Part shown: piece by piece, positions 1-7,774 of the stretch
How the letters are laid out: the number at the start of each line of letters is the position of its first letter
Numbering within the stretch: the stretch's first letter is position 1
Assembly: GCA_900544205.1 (NCBI GenBank)
Contig: UQUG01000016.1
Span: 1-31,993 of the forward strand
Reading direction: 5' to 3'
From: an uncultured Collinsella sp.
GTDB taxonomy: Bacteria > Actinomycetota > Coriobacteriia > Coriobacteriales > Coriobacteriaceae
Length of the DNA stretch: 31,993 nt
Notes under the pieces: model-generated
The model's database searches: none
Told to the model about the DNA's origin: nothing
Seen by the model: only the letters and a program-made list of their open reading frames with translations
Position numbers and translations under genes: made by a program

Positions 1-681
1 GATGATGAGCATGGCGTCGCTGTTGGCGTTGCTGTAATAGCCCGCGCCGGCCACATGGTTCGCCGCGCCCTGCACCAGCTTATCCAGCAGCGTCTTGGCG
101 CTGCTGCGATCGGTGTAAGCGCTCAGCGCCGCCATGGCCGCGCCCGTGGTATCGGGATCGGCGTAATACGCGCCGCCGTAGCTGCTGCCCAGAATGCCGT
201 TGGACTCCGCCGCCGCGATGGTGGCGATCAGCGTCTCGATCTGCTGGTCAGTGCCCATCGAAATATTCGCGCCGAGCTTGACGGTCGCACCCGCCTCAAT
301 GGTCTCAGGCATATCGGCCGCATCGTTGACGACCACCGTCTCGCCCGAGTGCACTACCTTGGCGAAAGAACCTGCTTCTTCGACCTGCGCAGCCGGTACC
401 GTTTCCTCGGACGCAATAGACCGCACGTCAACACCGGAGCTTTCCTGCTCCTGTGTGCTGCCGCCATCTGCCATGCCGGTTTCAGCGTCGACAGAAGGCT
501 CATCTTCATCAGGCCTGCCCTGCCCAGCATCGCCCGCCTCTGTGACCTGATCGGCCGCCGCGGCTACGCCCGTGCTCACCTCCTCGGCAAACGCGGTCAT
601 TCCCGTGCTCGAACTGGCAAAGATAAACGCCATGAGCACGACGAGAAATTTCCTCGTACCTGTTCGGATGTTGTTGAGCAT
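1..681 (-). CDS. Secreted alpha/alpha-toroid-like surface protein, N-terminal part (truncated by window edge)
   Basis: The frame is open from ATG at 681 to base 1, giving 227 residues with no stop, so the gene continues outside the window. An AAGGGGG ribosome site precedes the ATG. Residues 1-32 form a signal peptide (basic start, hydrophobic FLVVLMAFIFASS, then TAFA before EE). Residues 33-105 are an acidic, low-complexity linker rich in E, D, S and G. From about residue 145 the sequence becomes helical and alanine-rich, with DPDTTGAAMAALSAY at 175-189. This resembles repeats of prenyltransferase/terpene-cyclase-like alpha-alpha toroids. The same fold forms the alpha domain of transcobalamin-type B12 binders. 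A cobalamin riboswitch lies directly upstream, so a corrinoid-related role outside the cell is the best inference. The C-terminal domains that would settle this are not visible. Confidence 0.75.
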   Translation of the reverse strand, partial: MLNNIRTGTRKFLVVLMAFIFASSSTGMTAFAEEVSTGVAAAADQVTEAGDAGQGRPDEDEPSVDAETGMADGGSTQEQESSGVDVRSIASEETVPAAQVEEAGSFAKVVHSGETVVVNDAADMPETIEAGATVKLGANISMGTDQQIETLIATIAAAESNGILGSSYGGAYYADPDTTGAAMAALSAYTDRSSAKTLLDKLVQGAANHVAGAGYYSNANSDAMLII

Positions 682-879
682 CCTTTCCCCCTTGGTCTGG
701 AAGATCACTACCCCTATAAGAATCGAGGCCGACCATGTAAAGGGAAACGGGACACAGCGAAACGCCCGCACCTGACAGCATGCGGCAATGCCCCCGCATC
801 GCATACGGGATGCTTGGGGCAAATATGATGTCATCTTCTGCTCACCGGAATCCAGCGGCTCCCAAAAGACCCTCGACAC

Positions 880-1000
880 GAGAAGACCATGGGCAAGTAA
901 TCTGACTCGCGGGACAGCCCCGCACACAGTAACCGCCTTGCCTGGGATTCCCACCCAGTTCCCTTTTATGCGCCAAGCGCACCCATGGTCCGGCTTCTTT
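880..1000 (-). promoter_or_regulatory. Cobalamin riboswitch aptamer
   Basis: On the minus strand the core reads AAAAGGGAA, then a TGGG...CCCA hairpin, then a CGGTTACTGTG segment, a GCGGGGCTGTCCCGC hairpin, and the B12-box-like AGTCAGATTACTTGCC at 892-907. The 5' arm GACCATGGG (982-990) pairs perfectly with CCCATGGTC (885-893) to close the aptamer. Together these match the conserved core of AdoCbl-type riboswitches. It lies about 200 nt upstream of the secreted toroid gene (start 681), in the same orientation. The stretch 682-884 is the presumed expression platform and contains a GCCCC...GGGGC hairpin (about 790-820), but no clear U-tract terminator. Control may therefore be translational; that is inference. 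Confidence 0.85.
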
Positions 1001-1120
1001 TCAAACAGCATGTAATTGTATGGAAGACCAGGCAACGAGCGTCCGCCGATATCACGCACACATAATTCACCGAAAATGTGGTCGAAAGTCCGCCAGGGCA
1101 GCGACGAGACCTTTATCCGA

Positions 1121-1159
1121 AATGCAAAACGGGGCCGCAGCATCATTGCCACGACCCCG
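1121..1159 (-). terminator. Rho-independent terminator of the amino-acid ABC operon
   Basis: On the minus strand CGGGGTCG (1152-1159) pairs with CGGCCCCG (1130-1137; one G-U pair), a 14-nt loop, followed by TTTTGCATTT. It sits about 40 nt beyond the ATPase stop codon. The gene-free stretch 682-1200 thus holds this terminator and the cobalamin riboswitch leader. Confidence 0.7.
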
Positions 1160-1200
1160 CCTGCTCAAGCAACCTCTCATTCCGAGATGCTGCAGGTCAC

Positions 1201-1953
1201 CTATGAGATATTGCCCAAGAACGCCTTGGTACGCTCGCTCTTGGGGTGGTCGAAGACCTCGCTCGGCGTACCCTCTTCCACAATGACGCCGCCGTCCATA
1301 AAGACGACGCGGTCGGCGACGTCGCGGGCAAAGCCCATCTCGTGCGTCACGACGATCATGGTCATACCGTCGCGTGCCAGGTCGCGCATGACACCCAGAA
1401 CGTCGCGAACCAGCTCGGGATCGAGTGCCGACGTGGCCTCGTCAAAGAGCATAACGTGAGGGTTCATCGACAGGGCGCGGGCGATGGCAACGCGCTGCTG
1501 CTGGCCGCCCGAGAGCTGGCTCGGCATAAAGTCGATACGCTCGGCAAGACCGACCTTGGTCAGCTCCTCGACGGCAATCTTCTCGGCCTCTTCCTTGCTG
1601 CGCTTGAGCACCTTCTGCTGCGCGAGCATGACGTTCTTTTTGACTGACAGGTGCGGGAACAAATTGAACTGCTGGAACACCATGCCCAAGTGCGTACGCA
1701 CCTTATTGAGGTCAACGCCCTTGGCGCACACGTCCACGCCCTCAACGACAATCGAGCCGCTCGTGGGATGCTCCAGACGATTGATGCAGCGAAGCATCGT
1801 CGACTTGCCCGAGCCCGAAGGACCCAGGACTACGACGACCTCGCCCTTGTGCACATCCAGATCGATATCGCGCAGGACCACGTTATCGCCAAAGGCCTTC
1901 TGGAGGTTCTTGATGCTGACGACGACCTCGTTCGAGTTATTGGTTTCGCTCAT
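1201..1953 (-). CDS. Polar amino-acid ABC transporter, ATP-binding protein (GlnQ/HisP type)
   Basis: A 250-residue cytoplasmic ATPase that powers uptake of a polar amino acid. Visible motifs: Walker A GPSGSGKST (about residues 44-52), Q-loop VFQQFNLFPHLSV, ABC signature LSGGQQQRVAIARAL, Walker B VMLFDEATSAL and the switch histidine in VVTHEM. Length and the FQQFNLFPH segment are typical of the GlnQ/HisP/ArtP family. AAGGAGG lies 7 nt before the ATG. The gene starts 12 nt downstream of the permease stop, and its ribosome site overlaps that stop codon, so translation is probably coupled. Third gene of the binding protein-permease-ATPase operon. Substrate cannot be read from this subunit. Confidence 0.95.
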   Translation of the reverse strand: MSETNNSNEVVVSIKNLQKAFGDNVVLRDIDLDVHKGEVVVVLGPSGSGKSTMLRCINRLEHPTSGSIVVEGVDVCAKGVDLNKVRTHLGMVFQQFNLFPHLSVKKNVMLAQQKVLKRSKEEAEKIAVEELTKVGLAERIDFMPSQLSGGQQQRVAIARALSMNPHVMLFDEATSALDPELVRDVLGVMRDLARDGMTMIVVTHEMGFARDVADRVVFMDGGVIVEEGTPSEVFDHPKSERTKAFLGNIS

Positions 1954-1965
1954 GATAGGACCTCC

Positions 1966-3327
1966 TTACAGACCGGCGATGTGATCGGCAGGCGTCGCGA
2001 CAACCTGCCCGGCGCTCTTGGTGGGACGCTTCTTTTTGGTTTCGGCCGTACCCAGCAGTCTCGCCTCAAGACCGCTCACCAAGCGCGCAAGCGGCAGGGT
2101 GATGACCAGATAGAACAGGGCGGCAACCACGTACGGTGTAATGGAGCCCGTCGTGGCCACGATGGTACGGGCGTTCATGACGATCTCGACCACACCCACG
2201 GCGGCAAGCAGCGACGTATCCTTGTAAAGCAAGATAAACTCGCTGGTCAGCGTAGGCAAAACATTGCGGAACGTCTGCGGAATCATAACGTAGAGCAGCG
2301 TCTGGAAGGCATTCATGCCCAGAGAGCGAGCAGCCTCGTTTTGGCCCTTGGGGATCGATTGAATACCGGCACGGAAGATCTCGCACAGGTACGCAGACGA
2401 GTTCATGGCCATGACGATGACGCCCAAGACATAGTCGTCCACCTTGACGCCGGCCAACGGCAGACCGAAGAACGCGATATAGATCTGCAGGAACGCCGGC
2501 GTACCGCGAATGATATTCACATAGATGCCGGCAAGGCAACGCAGGATGCGCGACTTGGAGATGCGCATGAGCGACAAGGCAAAGCCAAAGGGGATTGCCA
2601 GCGGAAACGCCACGAGCACGATCGAGAGCGACATGAGGAAGCCCTTAAAGACGATCGGCAGGCTTTGGACCAAAATGACCGGGTTTAAGAACAGGCGCAG
2701 AAACATATTGGAGTTCCAGGCCTCGACCCACGGCTGCTCCTTAAGGTCGGCCAGGAAGTTATCGAATGCCGTCACGCCCTTAATCTCGACGGGAGGAATC
2801 TTGGAAATCTTCTTGGTCGAACCGTCGGCGAGCGTATAGGTGCCGCTAAAGGCCTCATCGCCGCCCTCGACGGGAAACGTCACACCGTAAACCTCGACAC
2901 GGAAAAAACCGCCGGCAGGCGCCGTCTCGCCAAAGTCAATCTTGAGCGTCTGGCCGTCAGCCTTGCACGTGGGCTTCATGGGCGTACGATCCATGAGGTC
3001 CTCGCCCGAGAGCATCGTCAATCGCGTGTCATCGGTACCAAACGTCGTGCCGTCGACAAACGTCAGCGAAAGACCGCTCAGCTCCTCGTCGGCATCGGCC
3101 TGGACCTCCCAGGTGATACGAGTCTCGGTGCCACCGACTACGTCGCTACCCGAACCGGTATTGGGTCGGGCGGTAATCTTTGCGGTCTCAAGCGCCTGGG
3201 CGGTCGTGGGCACGCAGGCCCCCGCGCATACCAGGGCGAGCGCCACAGCCAGGGCACAGGCCAGCTTTTGGAGCATCGAGGGCAGTGGAAAACGCTGCTC
3301 CGCGGCCCCTTTGTTCAGTCGAGACAA
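1966..3327 (-). CDS. Amino-acid ABC transporter permease with extra N-terminal extracytoplasmic domain
   Basis: 453 residues, about twice the usual HisM/GlnP permease length. I chose the TTG at 3327 because AGGAG stands 5 nt before it; a start at 3432 would lie in the intergenic hairpins, and an ATG at 3276 has no ribosome site. After a signal-like hydrophobic segment (LACALAVALALVCAGA) comes a roughly 140-residue polar domain with alternating beta-like stretches (ITARPNTGS, TRITWEVQAD, SLTFVDGTTF, FFRVEVYGVTF, GTYTLADGSTKK). It carries no family signature I recognise. The C-terminal half is a typical permease domain with the EAARSLGMNAFQTLLYVMIPQ cytoplasmic loop region (EAA motif) and several membrane segments. 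The N-terminal domain would face outside and could contact the binding protein or ligand; this is inference. Confidence 0.9.
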   Translation of the reverse strand: MSRLNKGAAEQRFPLPSMLQKLACALAVALALVCAGACVPTTAQALETAKITARPNTGSGSDVVGGTETRITWEVQADADEELSGLSLTFVDGTTFGTDDTRLTMLSGEDLMDRTPMKPTCKADGQTLKIDFGETAPAGGFFRVEVYGVTFPVEGGDEAFSGTYTLADGSTKKISKIPPVEIKGVTAFDNFLADLKEQPWVEAWNSNMFLRLFLNPVILVQSLPIVFKGFLMSLSIVLVAFPLAIPFGFALSLMRISKSRILRCLAGIYVNIIRGTPAFLQIYIAFFGLPLAGVKVDDYVLGVIVMAMNSSAYLCEIFRAGIQSIPKGQNEAARSLGMNAFQTLLYVMIPQTFRNVLPTLTSEFILLYKDTSLLAAVGVVEIVMNARTIVATTGSITPYVVAALFYLVITLPLARLVSGLEARLLGTAETKKKRPTKSAGQVVATPADHIAGL

Positions 3328-3353
3328 GGTGGCTCCTATCGTAGAAGTTGCCG

Positions 3354-3423
3354 GCAAAACGAGACGGAAAAGCTCTCCGTCAAGAGAAGCGCAAAGGCCC
3401 TCTCCGCCAAAACGGAAAGGGCC
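3354..3423 (-). terminator. Tandem hairpins between binding-protein and permease genes
   Basis: Two hairpins in minus-strand order. The first pairs 3413-3423 with 3396-3406 (10 of 11 bp, GGCCCTTTCCG arm) and is followed only by TTTGCG. The second, GACGGA/TCCGTC (3363-3368 with 3376-3381), is followed by TCGTTTTG. They lie immediately after the binding-protein stop codon and before the permease ribosome site. They probably act as a partial terminator or 3'-end stabiliser, giving more binding protein than membrane components. Confidence 0.6.
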
Positions 3424-3445
3424 CGCGCGCAATCAAGTAGCTATT

Positions 3446-4306
3446 TTACTTGATGTTGTACTTAGCCATGAGGGCGTCAACGGTACCGTCATCAGTCAGG
3501 TCCTTGATGGCCTGGTTGATGTCGTCCTTGAGCTTGGTGTTGCCCTGGTTGATGGCGATGGCGTACTCCTCGCCGGTGCTGATCTGCTTGATGGTCTGGC
3601 AGGTGTTGAACTGCTCGGCGGTCAGCTGGCTGGCAACGGAGCGGTTGGTGACTACGGCGTCGCCCTTATCGGACTGCAGGGCGCTGAAGCACTCGGTAGC
3701 GTCCTTGTAGGGGACGATCTTGGCCTTGGGGAAGTTCTCCTGGGCAAAGGCCTCGGCGGTCGAGCCAGACTGGACGATGATGGTAGCGTCAGCGTTGTTG
3801 AGCTTCTCGCTGTAGTTGTCGGCCGTGATGTCGGTGTTATCGACCTTGGTCACGATAGCCTGATCGTCCATGTAATAGGAATCAGAGAAAGTGACTTCCT
3901 TCTCACGCTCGGGCGTGTCGGTGATAGCCGCGATGGAAACGTCATACTTGGCGCCCGAAGCGACGCCCGGAACCAGCGTGTCAAAGTCATTGTTGACATA
4001 CTCGACATCCAGGCCCAGCTTGTCGCCGATAGCCTTGATGAGCTCAAGGTCAAAGCCCTGATAATCGCCGTTGTCATCCTTGTACTCAAACGGAGCGTAC
4101 TCGGCAGAGGTGCCGACGGTCAGTGTACCGTCCTTGACGAGCGCGTACTCCTTGGAGCCGTCGACCTTCTCGACCTTAGCGTCGTCAGAGCTGCTGGAAC
4201 CGGCATCAGAACCAGAGGTGGCGTTGGACGAGCCGCAGCCCGTCAGTGCGAGGGCGAGCGCCATGGCGCCTGTGGCGGCAAATGCGCCAAGCTTCTTCAG
4301 CTTCAT
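3446..4306 (-). CDS. Amino-acid ABC transporter substrate-binding lipoprotein
   Basis: 286 residues. The start at 4306 has GAAGGAG 8 nt upstream. Residues 1-24 form a lipoprotein signal peptide ending in the lipobox LTGC (Cys24), followed by a Ser/Gly/Asp-rich linker. The mature part is a family 3 (SBP_bac_3) solute-binding fold: LTVGTSAEYAPFEYKDD, GFDLELIKAIGDKLGLDVEYV, FDTLVPGVASGAKYDVSIAAIT, TPEREKEVTFSDSYY. It captures a polar amino acid outside the membrane and delivers it to the adjacent permease. First gene of the operon, with its own promoter. The precise substrate is not evident. Confidence 0.95.
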   Translation of the reverse strand: MKLKKLGAFAATGAMALALALTGCGSSNATSGSDAGSSSSDDAKVEKVDGSKEYALVKDGTLTVGTSAEYAPFEYKDDNGDYQGFDLELIKAIGDKLGLDVEYVNNDFDTLVPGVASGAKYDVSIAAITDTPEREKEVTFSDSYYMDDQAIVTKVDNTDITADNYSEKLNNADATIIVQSGSTAEAFAQENFPKAKIVPYKDATECFSALQSDKGDAVVTNRSVASQLTAEQFNTCQTIKQISTGEEYAIAINQGNTKLKDDINQAIKDLTDDGTVDALMAKYNIK

Positions 4307-4363
4307 AATCAGTCTCCTTCCGGTGACCTCGTTTGATTCAGAGGTCTGCAAAAACTGTTGGCT

Positions 4364-4392
4364 ATTATGCACCCGGAATTACGAATCTGCAA
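4364..4392 (-). promoter_or_regulatory. Sigma-70-type promoter of the amino-acid ABC operon
   Basis: Minus strand: TTGCAG (4387-4392), 17-bp spacer, CATAAT (4364-4369). It is the only good hexamer pair in the 147-bp gap upstream and would give a 5' leader of about 50 nt before the binding-protein start at 4306. Confidence 0.65.
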
Positions 4393-4453
4393 TGAGAAAA
4401 CTGATTGAAACAAACCCATAACGTGAATGGAACACTCCACTTTGTAACAGTCA

Positions 4454-5320
4454 TTACTGCTGCAATGACCTTAATAGTCTAATTTCAGCTGCATAACCTG
4501 CAAGTTCGTTCGGAGTCTCCAAAATAAACGGCAGCGAACGCAAACGACCATTCGATACAATATTCTGCATAACCTGCATACCACCGCCAAATTCCTCGCT
4601 ACCAAGATAGCCCTTGCCGATGCACTCGTGGCGGTCTTTATGGGAGCCGCAGGGGTTCTTTGAGTCGTTGATATGCACAGCGTGCAGGCGCTCGATACCC
4701 ACCACGCGGTCGAACTCGTCAAGCACGCCGTCCAGATCATGGATGATGTCGTAGCCGGCATCGCTCACATGGCAGGCGTCCAGACACACGCCCAGCTTGT
4801 CCGACAGCTCGGGACGCTTGGCGGCAACGCCCTCGATAATGCGCGCCAGCTCTTCAAAATTACGGCCCACTTCGGTGCCCTTGCCCGCCATAGTCTCGAG
4901 CAGCACCGTGGTCTGCTGTCCCTCGAACATCACCTCGCACAAGGTGTCGACGATCATCTGAATGCCGGCGTCAGCCCCCTGCCCCACATGCGCGCCGGGA
5001 TGGAAGTTGTAGTAGTTGCCTGGCAGCGCTTCCAGACGCTGCAAGTCCTCGGCCATGGCCTCAAGGGCAAACTCGCGCGCCCGCTCTTTGGCAGAGCAGG
5101 GGTTGTAGGCATAGGGGGCGTGCGCCACGAGCGGGCCAAAATCATGTTGTGCCATAAGCTCACGCAGGGCCGCCACGTCATCCATGTCAAGGTCTTTTGC
5201 CTTGCCACCGCGCGGGTTGCGCGTAAAGAATGCAAAGGTATTGGCGCCAATGGACAACGCCGTCTCCCCCATTGCCCGATAGCCCTTCGTCGTCGAAAGA
5301 TGACACCCGATCGTCAGCAT
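4454..5320 (-). CDS. nfo: Endonuclease IV (AP endonuclease)
   Basis: 288 residues. A base-excision-repair enzyme that cuts DNA 5' of abasic sites using a trinuclear zinc centre in a TIM barrel. Seen: IGCHLSTTKG at the N terminus, NTFAFFTRNPRGG, VAHAPYAYNP, NYYNFHPGAH, TVLLETMAGKG, GVCLDACHVSDAGYD, HINDSKNPCGSHKDRHECIGKG and ILETP, which together supply the conserved His/Glu/Asp metal ligands in the usual order. The ATG at 5320 is preceded by AGGAGGGAGCTGGAG; the in-frame ATG 18 nt upstream lies within this ribosome site and is less likely. The palindromic 89-bp element begins just upstream. Confidence 0.95.
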   Translation of the reverse strand: MLTIGCHLSTTKGYRAMGETALSIGANTFAFFTRNPRGGKAKDLDMDDVAALRELMAQHDFGPLVAHAPYAYNPCSAKERAREFALEAMAEDLQRLEALPGNYYNFHPGAHVGQGADAGIQMIVDTLCEVMFEGQQTTVLLETMAGKGTEVGRNFEELARIIEGVAAKRPELSDKLGVCLDACHVSDAGYDIIHDLDGVLDEFDRVVGIERLHAVHINDSKNPCGSHKDRHECIGKGYLGSEEFGGGMQVMQNIVSNGRLRSLPFILETPNELAGYAAEIRLLRSLQQ

Positions 5321-5335
5321 CTCCAGCTCCCTCCT

Positions 5336-5424
5336 CATCAGTTGCGGTGAAATACGGTCTATTGGTGCCTTATTTTGGCGCAAACAGACCGTATTCCACC
5401 GCAAGTTATAAAAGGGGCATCAGG
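5336..5424 (-). repeat. 89-bp palindromic element, copy 1 (upstream of nfo)
   Basis: Aligns without gaps to 6503-6591. Outer arms TTGCGGTGAAATACGGTCT (from 5341) and AGACCGTATTCCACCGCAA (to 5404) are inverted repeats with one mismatch. Conserved flanks are CATCAG on one side and TATAAAAGGG.CAT.AGG on the other. On the minus strand it lies between the upstream gene and the nfo ribosome site, so it would be in the mRNA leader if transcription starts beyond it. Confidence 0.85.
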
Positions 5425-5472
5425 GACAAAGGCCTCCAGGCATTCCAAGCGCTGGTGCCATGCCCCCACGCC

Positions 5473-6492
5473 CTAAAGTTTCAAACGAATCGCATCGATG
5501 ATGTGCGCGCAGCGCTGCGTGGCGGCAAGGGGCATGACGGGACTCTCGAGTTTCCCCGCCTGAATGAGCTGCGTCGCATGCTGGATTTCGCCGTAGAAAT
5601 CATCGACCTCAAACGGGGCATTTATTTCTAGCGTTCGACCGTCGGAATACTTCACATGAGCGCGCTCGGGGCGATGGAGACGCTCGATTTCCAACGAGCC
5701 CCGCTCACAGGCAATCGTTAAGCGGCTTTCATATGTTGCTTTGCCGTCGCACGCCATATGAATGGGTATACCGCCGACGCTCATATGGATCTCGTCGGCC
5801 CAATCGACGCGGCCGCCTGATACGTCACGCCAGCGAACTTCACGGGACGAAACCTCGCACGCGCCCGCGAGCAAATCCTCAAACCAACCGACCGCATAGC
5901 AGCCCATGTCATATAGACAGCCGCCCTGTAACGGATCAAGCAGATAGCCCGAAGGAGACTCGCCGTAATCGAGCTTTTGCACGCTTTCAATCGAGACAAT
6001 ACGGCCAAGCTCACCCGACGCAAGCAAGTCTTTCACGCGAGTGCGCATCGGGCAAAACCGATTCTTCATCGTCTCCATAAACAGCACGCCGCGCTCGCGA
6101 GAGGTGGAGGCAATCGAGAGAGCCTCTTCCTCACTCAAAACGGCCGGCTTTTCGCACAACACGGCCTTTCCGGCGCGCAGCGCGCGACAGGCCCAATGCG
6201 CATGCATGCCATGCGGAAGAGCCAAGTAGATTGCGTCGACATCGGGGTCGGCAATCAGCGCGTCATAAGCCGCATTGCCGTTATCGTCGACCGAGGCATG
6301 GCCATGCGCAGCATCGATCGAAAACGCTCGGCAAAATTCCTCGACATGTGCAGGAGTGCGGCTGGCCGCAGCCACCAGCCGTGCCCCGTCGGCCTTCTTA
6401 AGCGACGATGCAAATCGATGAGAAATGTACCCAGCGCCCAAAATGCCCCAACGAACCTCACGCGAATCATTACGTAAACCTCGGTCACCCAC
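5473..6492 (-). CDS. Gfo/Idh/MocA family oxidoreductase
   Basis: 339 residues. An NAD(P)-dependent sugar- or polyol-type dehydrogenase. N-terminal Rossmann fold WGILGAGYISHRFASSL (about residues 15-31), acidic or charged contact region, and the family's EKPAVLSEEEA motif (the EKP lysine is the usual catalytic residue). The C-terminal alpha/beta domain includes DMGCYAVGWFEDLL. The GTG at 6492 is chosen because GGGAGG lies 5 nt before it. The substrate is not evident. A second family member at 13888 is only distantly similar. The 89-bp element copy 2 directly precedes its ribosome site. Confidence 0.9.
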   Translation of the reverse strand: MGDRGLRNDSREVRWGILGAGYISHRFASSLKKADGARLVAAASRTPAHVEEFCRAFSIDAAHGHASVDDNGNAAYDALIADPDVDAIYLALPHGMHAHWACRALRAGKAVLCEKPAVLSEEEALSIASTSRERGVLFMETMKNRFCPMRTRVKDLLASGELGRIVSIESVQKLDYGESPSGYLLDPLQGGCLYDMGCYAVGWFEDLLAGACEVSSREVRWRDVSGGRVDWADEIHMSVGGIPIHMACDGKATYESRLTIACERGSLEIERLHRPERAHVKYSDGRTLEINAPFEVDDFYGEIQHATQLIQAGKLESPVMPLAATQRCAHIIDAIRLKL

Positions 6493-6502
6493 GATAGCCT
6501 CC

Positions 6503-6591
6503 CATCAGTTGCGGCGAAATAGTTCCTGCTATCGCCCTATTCTGCCGCAAACAGGAACTATTCCATCACAAGATATAAAAGGGTCATGAGG
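6503..6591 (-). repeat. 89-bp palindromic element, copy 2 (upstream of Gfo/Idh/MocA gene)
   Basis: Same length as 5336-5424 and colinear. The stem core is AATAGTTCCTG (from 6519) with CAGGAACTATT on the other arm, where copy 1 has AATACGGTCT and AGACCGTATT. The stem sequence has changed on both sides so pairing is kept. Its distal end overlaps the last codons of the aldo/keto reductase gene (stop 6584). Confidence 0.85.
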
Positions 6592-7774
6592 AGCGAGTTT
6601 TGCTGAAGACTTTAAGCGCGGCCGTTACGGGGCCAGGCTGGAAACGTCGGCGCGCGTCGTCGAGACGCTCGGGGACATCGATGTGTTGCGGGCAGTGACG
6701 CGCACATTTGCCGCACTTGACGCAATTGCTCACGAGCTTGGGCTCGCTCGTGCGCACCGCGCTCGCCGTAAAGTATTGCGACAGCCCCGTAAACCAGCTG
6801 TGCGCATAGCTCGCGTTGTAAGCGGCAAAGCAGCCGGGAATGTTAATACCCTTGGGACATGGCATGCAGTAGCCGCATCCCGTGCAGGGCACGCGATTCG
6901 ATTTTTCAAACTCCGCCAGCACGCGTGCGATGGTATCGAGCTGAGCGGCTGTCATCGAATCCGGCAGGGCCCGATCGGCCAGCACCGCGTTCTCGTCCAC
7001 CTGCGCGGTATCGGTCATGCCCGAAAGCAGCATCGTGACTTGAGGATGATTCCACACCCACGAAAGCCCCCAAGCAGCCGGCGTCTTCAGATGCGGATCG
7101 CTCGCGCTATCGAGCACGGCGCGGGCCCGCGGCGGCAGCTTGCCCGCCAAGCGCCCGCCCAAAAGCGGCTCCATCACAAACACCGCGAGCCCGCGCCCCG
7201 CAGCTGCCATAAGCCCCGCCGTTCCCGCCTGATAGCGTTCACCGGCATAGTTGTACTGAATTTGGCAGAAGTCCCAGTCATACGCATCGAGCATCGTAAG
7301 AAAGTCCGCCGCACTGCCGTGGTACGAAAAGCCTATCTGGCGAATACGCCCCGCAGCCTTTTGGCGCGCGATCCAGTCCTCGATACCCAACGCAACCACA
7401 CGCTCCCATTGCGCGGGCGAGGTGATGTTGTGCATGAGGTAATAGTCGATATGGTCGGTCCGCAGGCGGCGCAGCTGTTCGTCAAAGAAGCGGTCGAAAT
7501 CCTCCGCGCATTTGCACGAAGCGTGCGGCAGCTTGGTCGCGAGTAAAACCTGGTCGCGCAGACCCAGGCGCTCAAGCGAAGCGCCCACGCAAGCTTCGTT
7601 GCCGGGATAGAGATAGGCCGTGTCCAGGTAGTTAATCCCCTGCTCCACCGCACGCGAAATGATGGCATCGGCCGTCTTTGCATCGGGGCGCCCCGGCGCA
7701 CCGGGAAACCTCATGCACCCCAGCCCCAACGCCGAGATACGGTTGCCGCTTTTGGGGTCAACGCGATATTGCAC
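6584..7774 (-). CDS. Aldo/keto reductase with C-terminal 4Fe-4S ferredoxin domain
   Basis: 396 residues. N-terminal AKR barrel: RISALGLGCMRFPG, NYLDTAYLYPGNEA (catalytic Asp and Tyr), LLATKLPH (catalytic Lys), HIDYYLMHNI (catalytic His). The C-terminal part (about 300-396) holds CTGCGYCMPCPKGINIP and CVKCGKCARHCPQHIDVP, two cysteine clusters that could bind 4Fe-4S centres. This architecture is common in anaerobes and suggests electron transfer from a ferredoxin-like donor. I place the start at GTG 7774, giving VQYRVDPKSGN, because AAGGGAGG precedes it and the family usually begins with xQYR or xEYR; an ATG at 7792 is possible. Substrate unknown. Confidence 0.92.
   Translation of the reverse strand: MQYRVDPKSGNRISALGLGCMRFPGAPGRPDAKTADAIISRAVEQGINYLDTAYLYPGNEACVGASLERLGLRDQVLLATKLPHASCKCAEDFDRFFDEQLRRLRTDHIDYYLMHNITSPAQWERVVALGIEDWIARQKAAGRIRQIGFSYHGSAADFLTMLDAYDWDFCQIQYNYAGERYQAGTAGLMAAAGRGLAVFVMEPLLGGRLAGKLPPRARAVLDSASDPHLKTPAAWGLSWVWNHPQVTMLLSGMTDTAQVDENAVLADRALPDSMTAAQLDTIARVLAEFEKSNRVPCTGCGYCMPCPKGINIPGCFAAYNASYAHSWFTGLSQYFTASAVRTSEPKLVSNCVKCGKCARHCPQHIDVPERLDDARRRFQPGPVTAALKVFSKTRSS

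Noticed and set aside
55..828. A 257-codon plus-strand frame opposite the secreted toroid protein and its leader.
   Set aside because: Arg/His-rich composition, no ribosome site, and it lies antisense to a gene with signal peptide and riboswitch.
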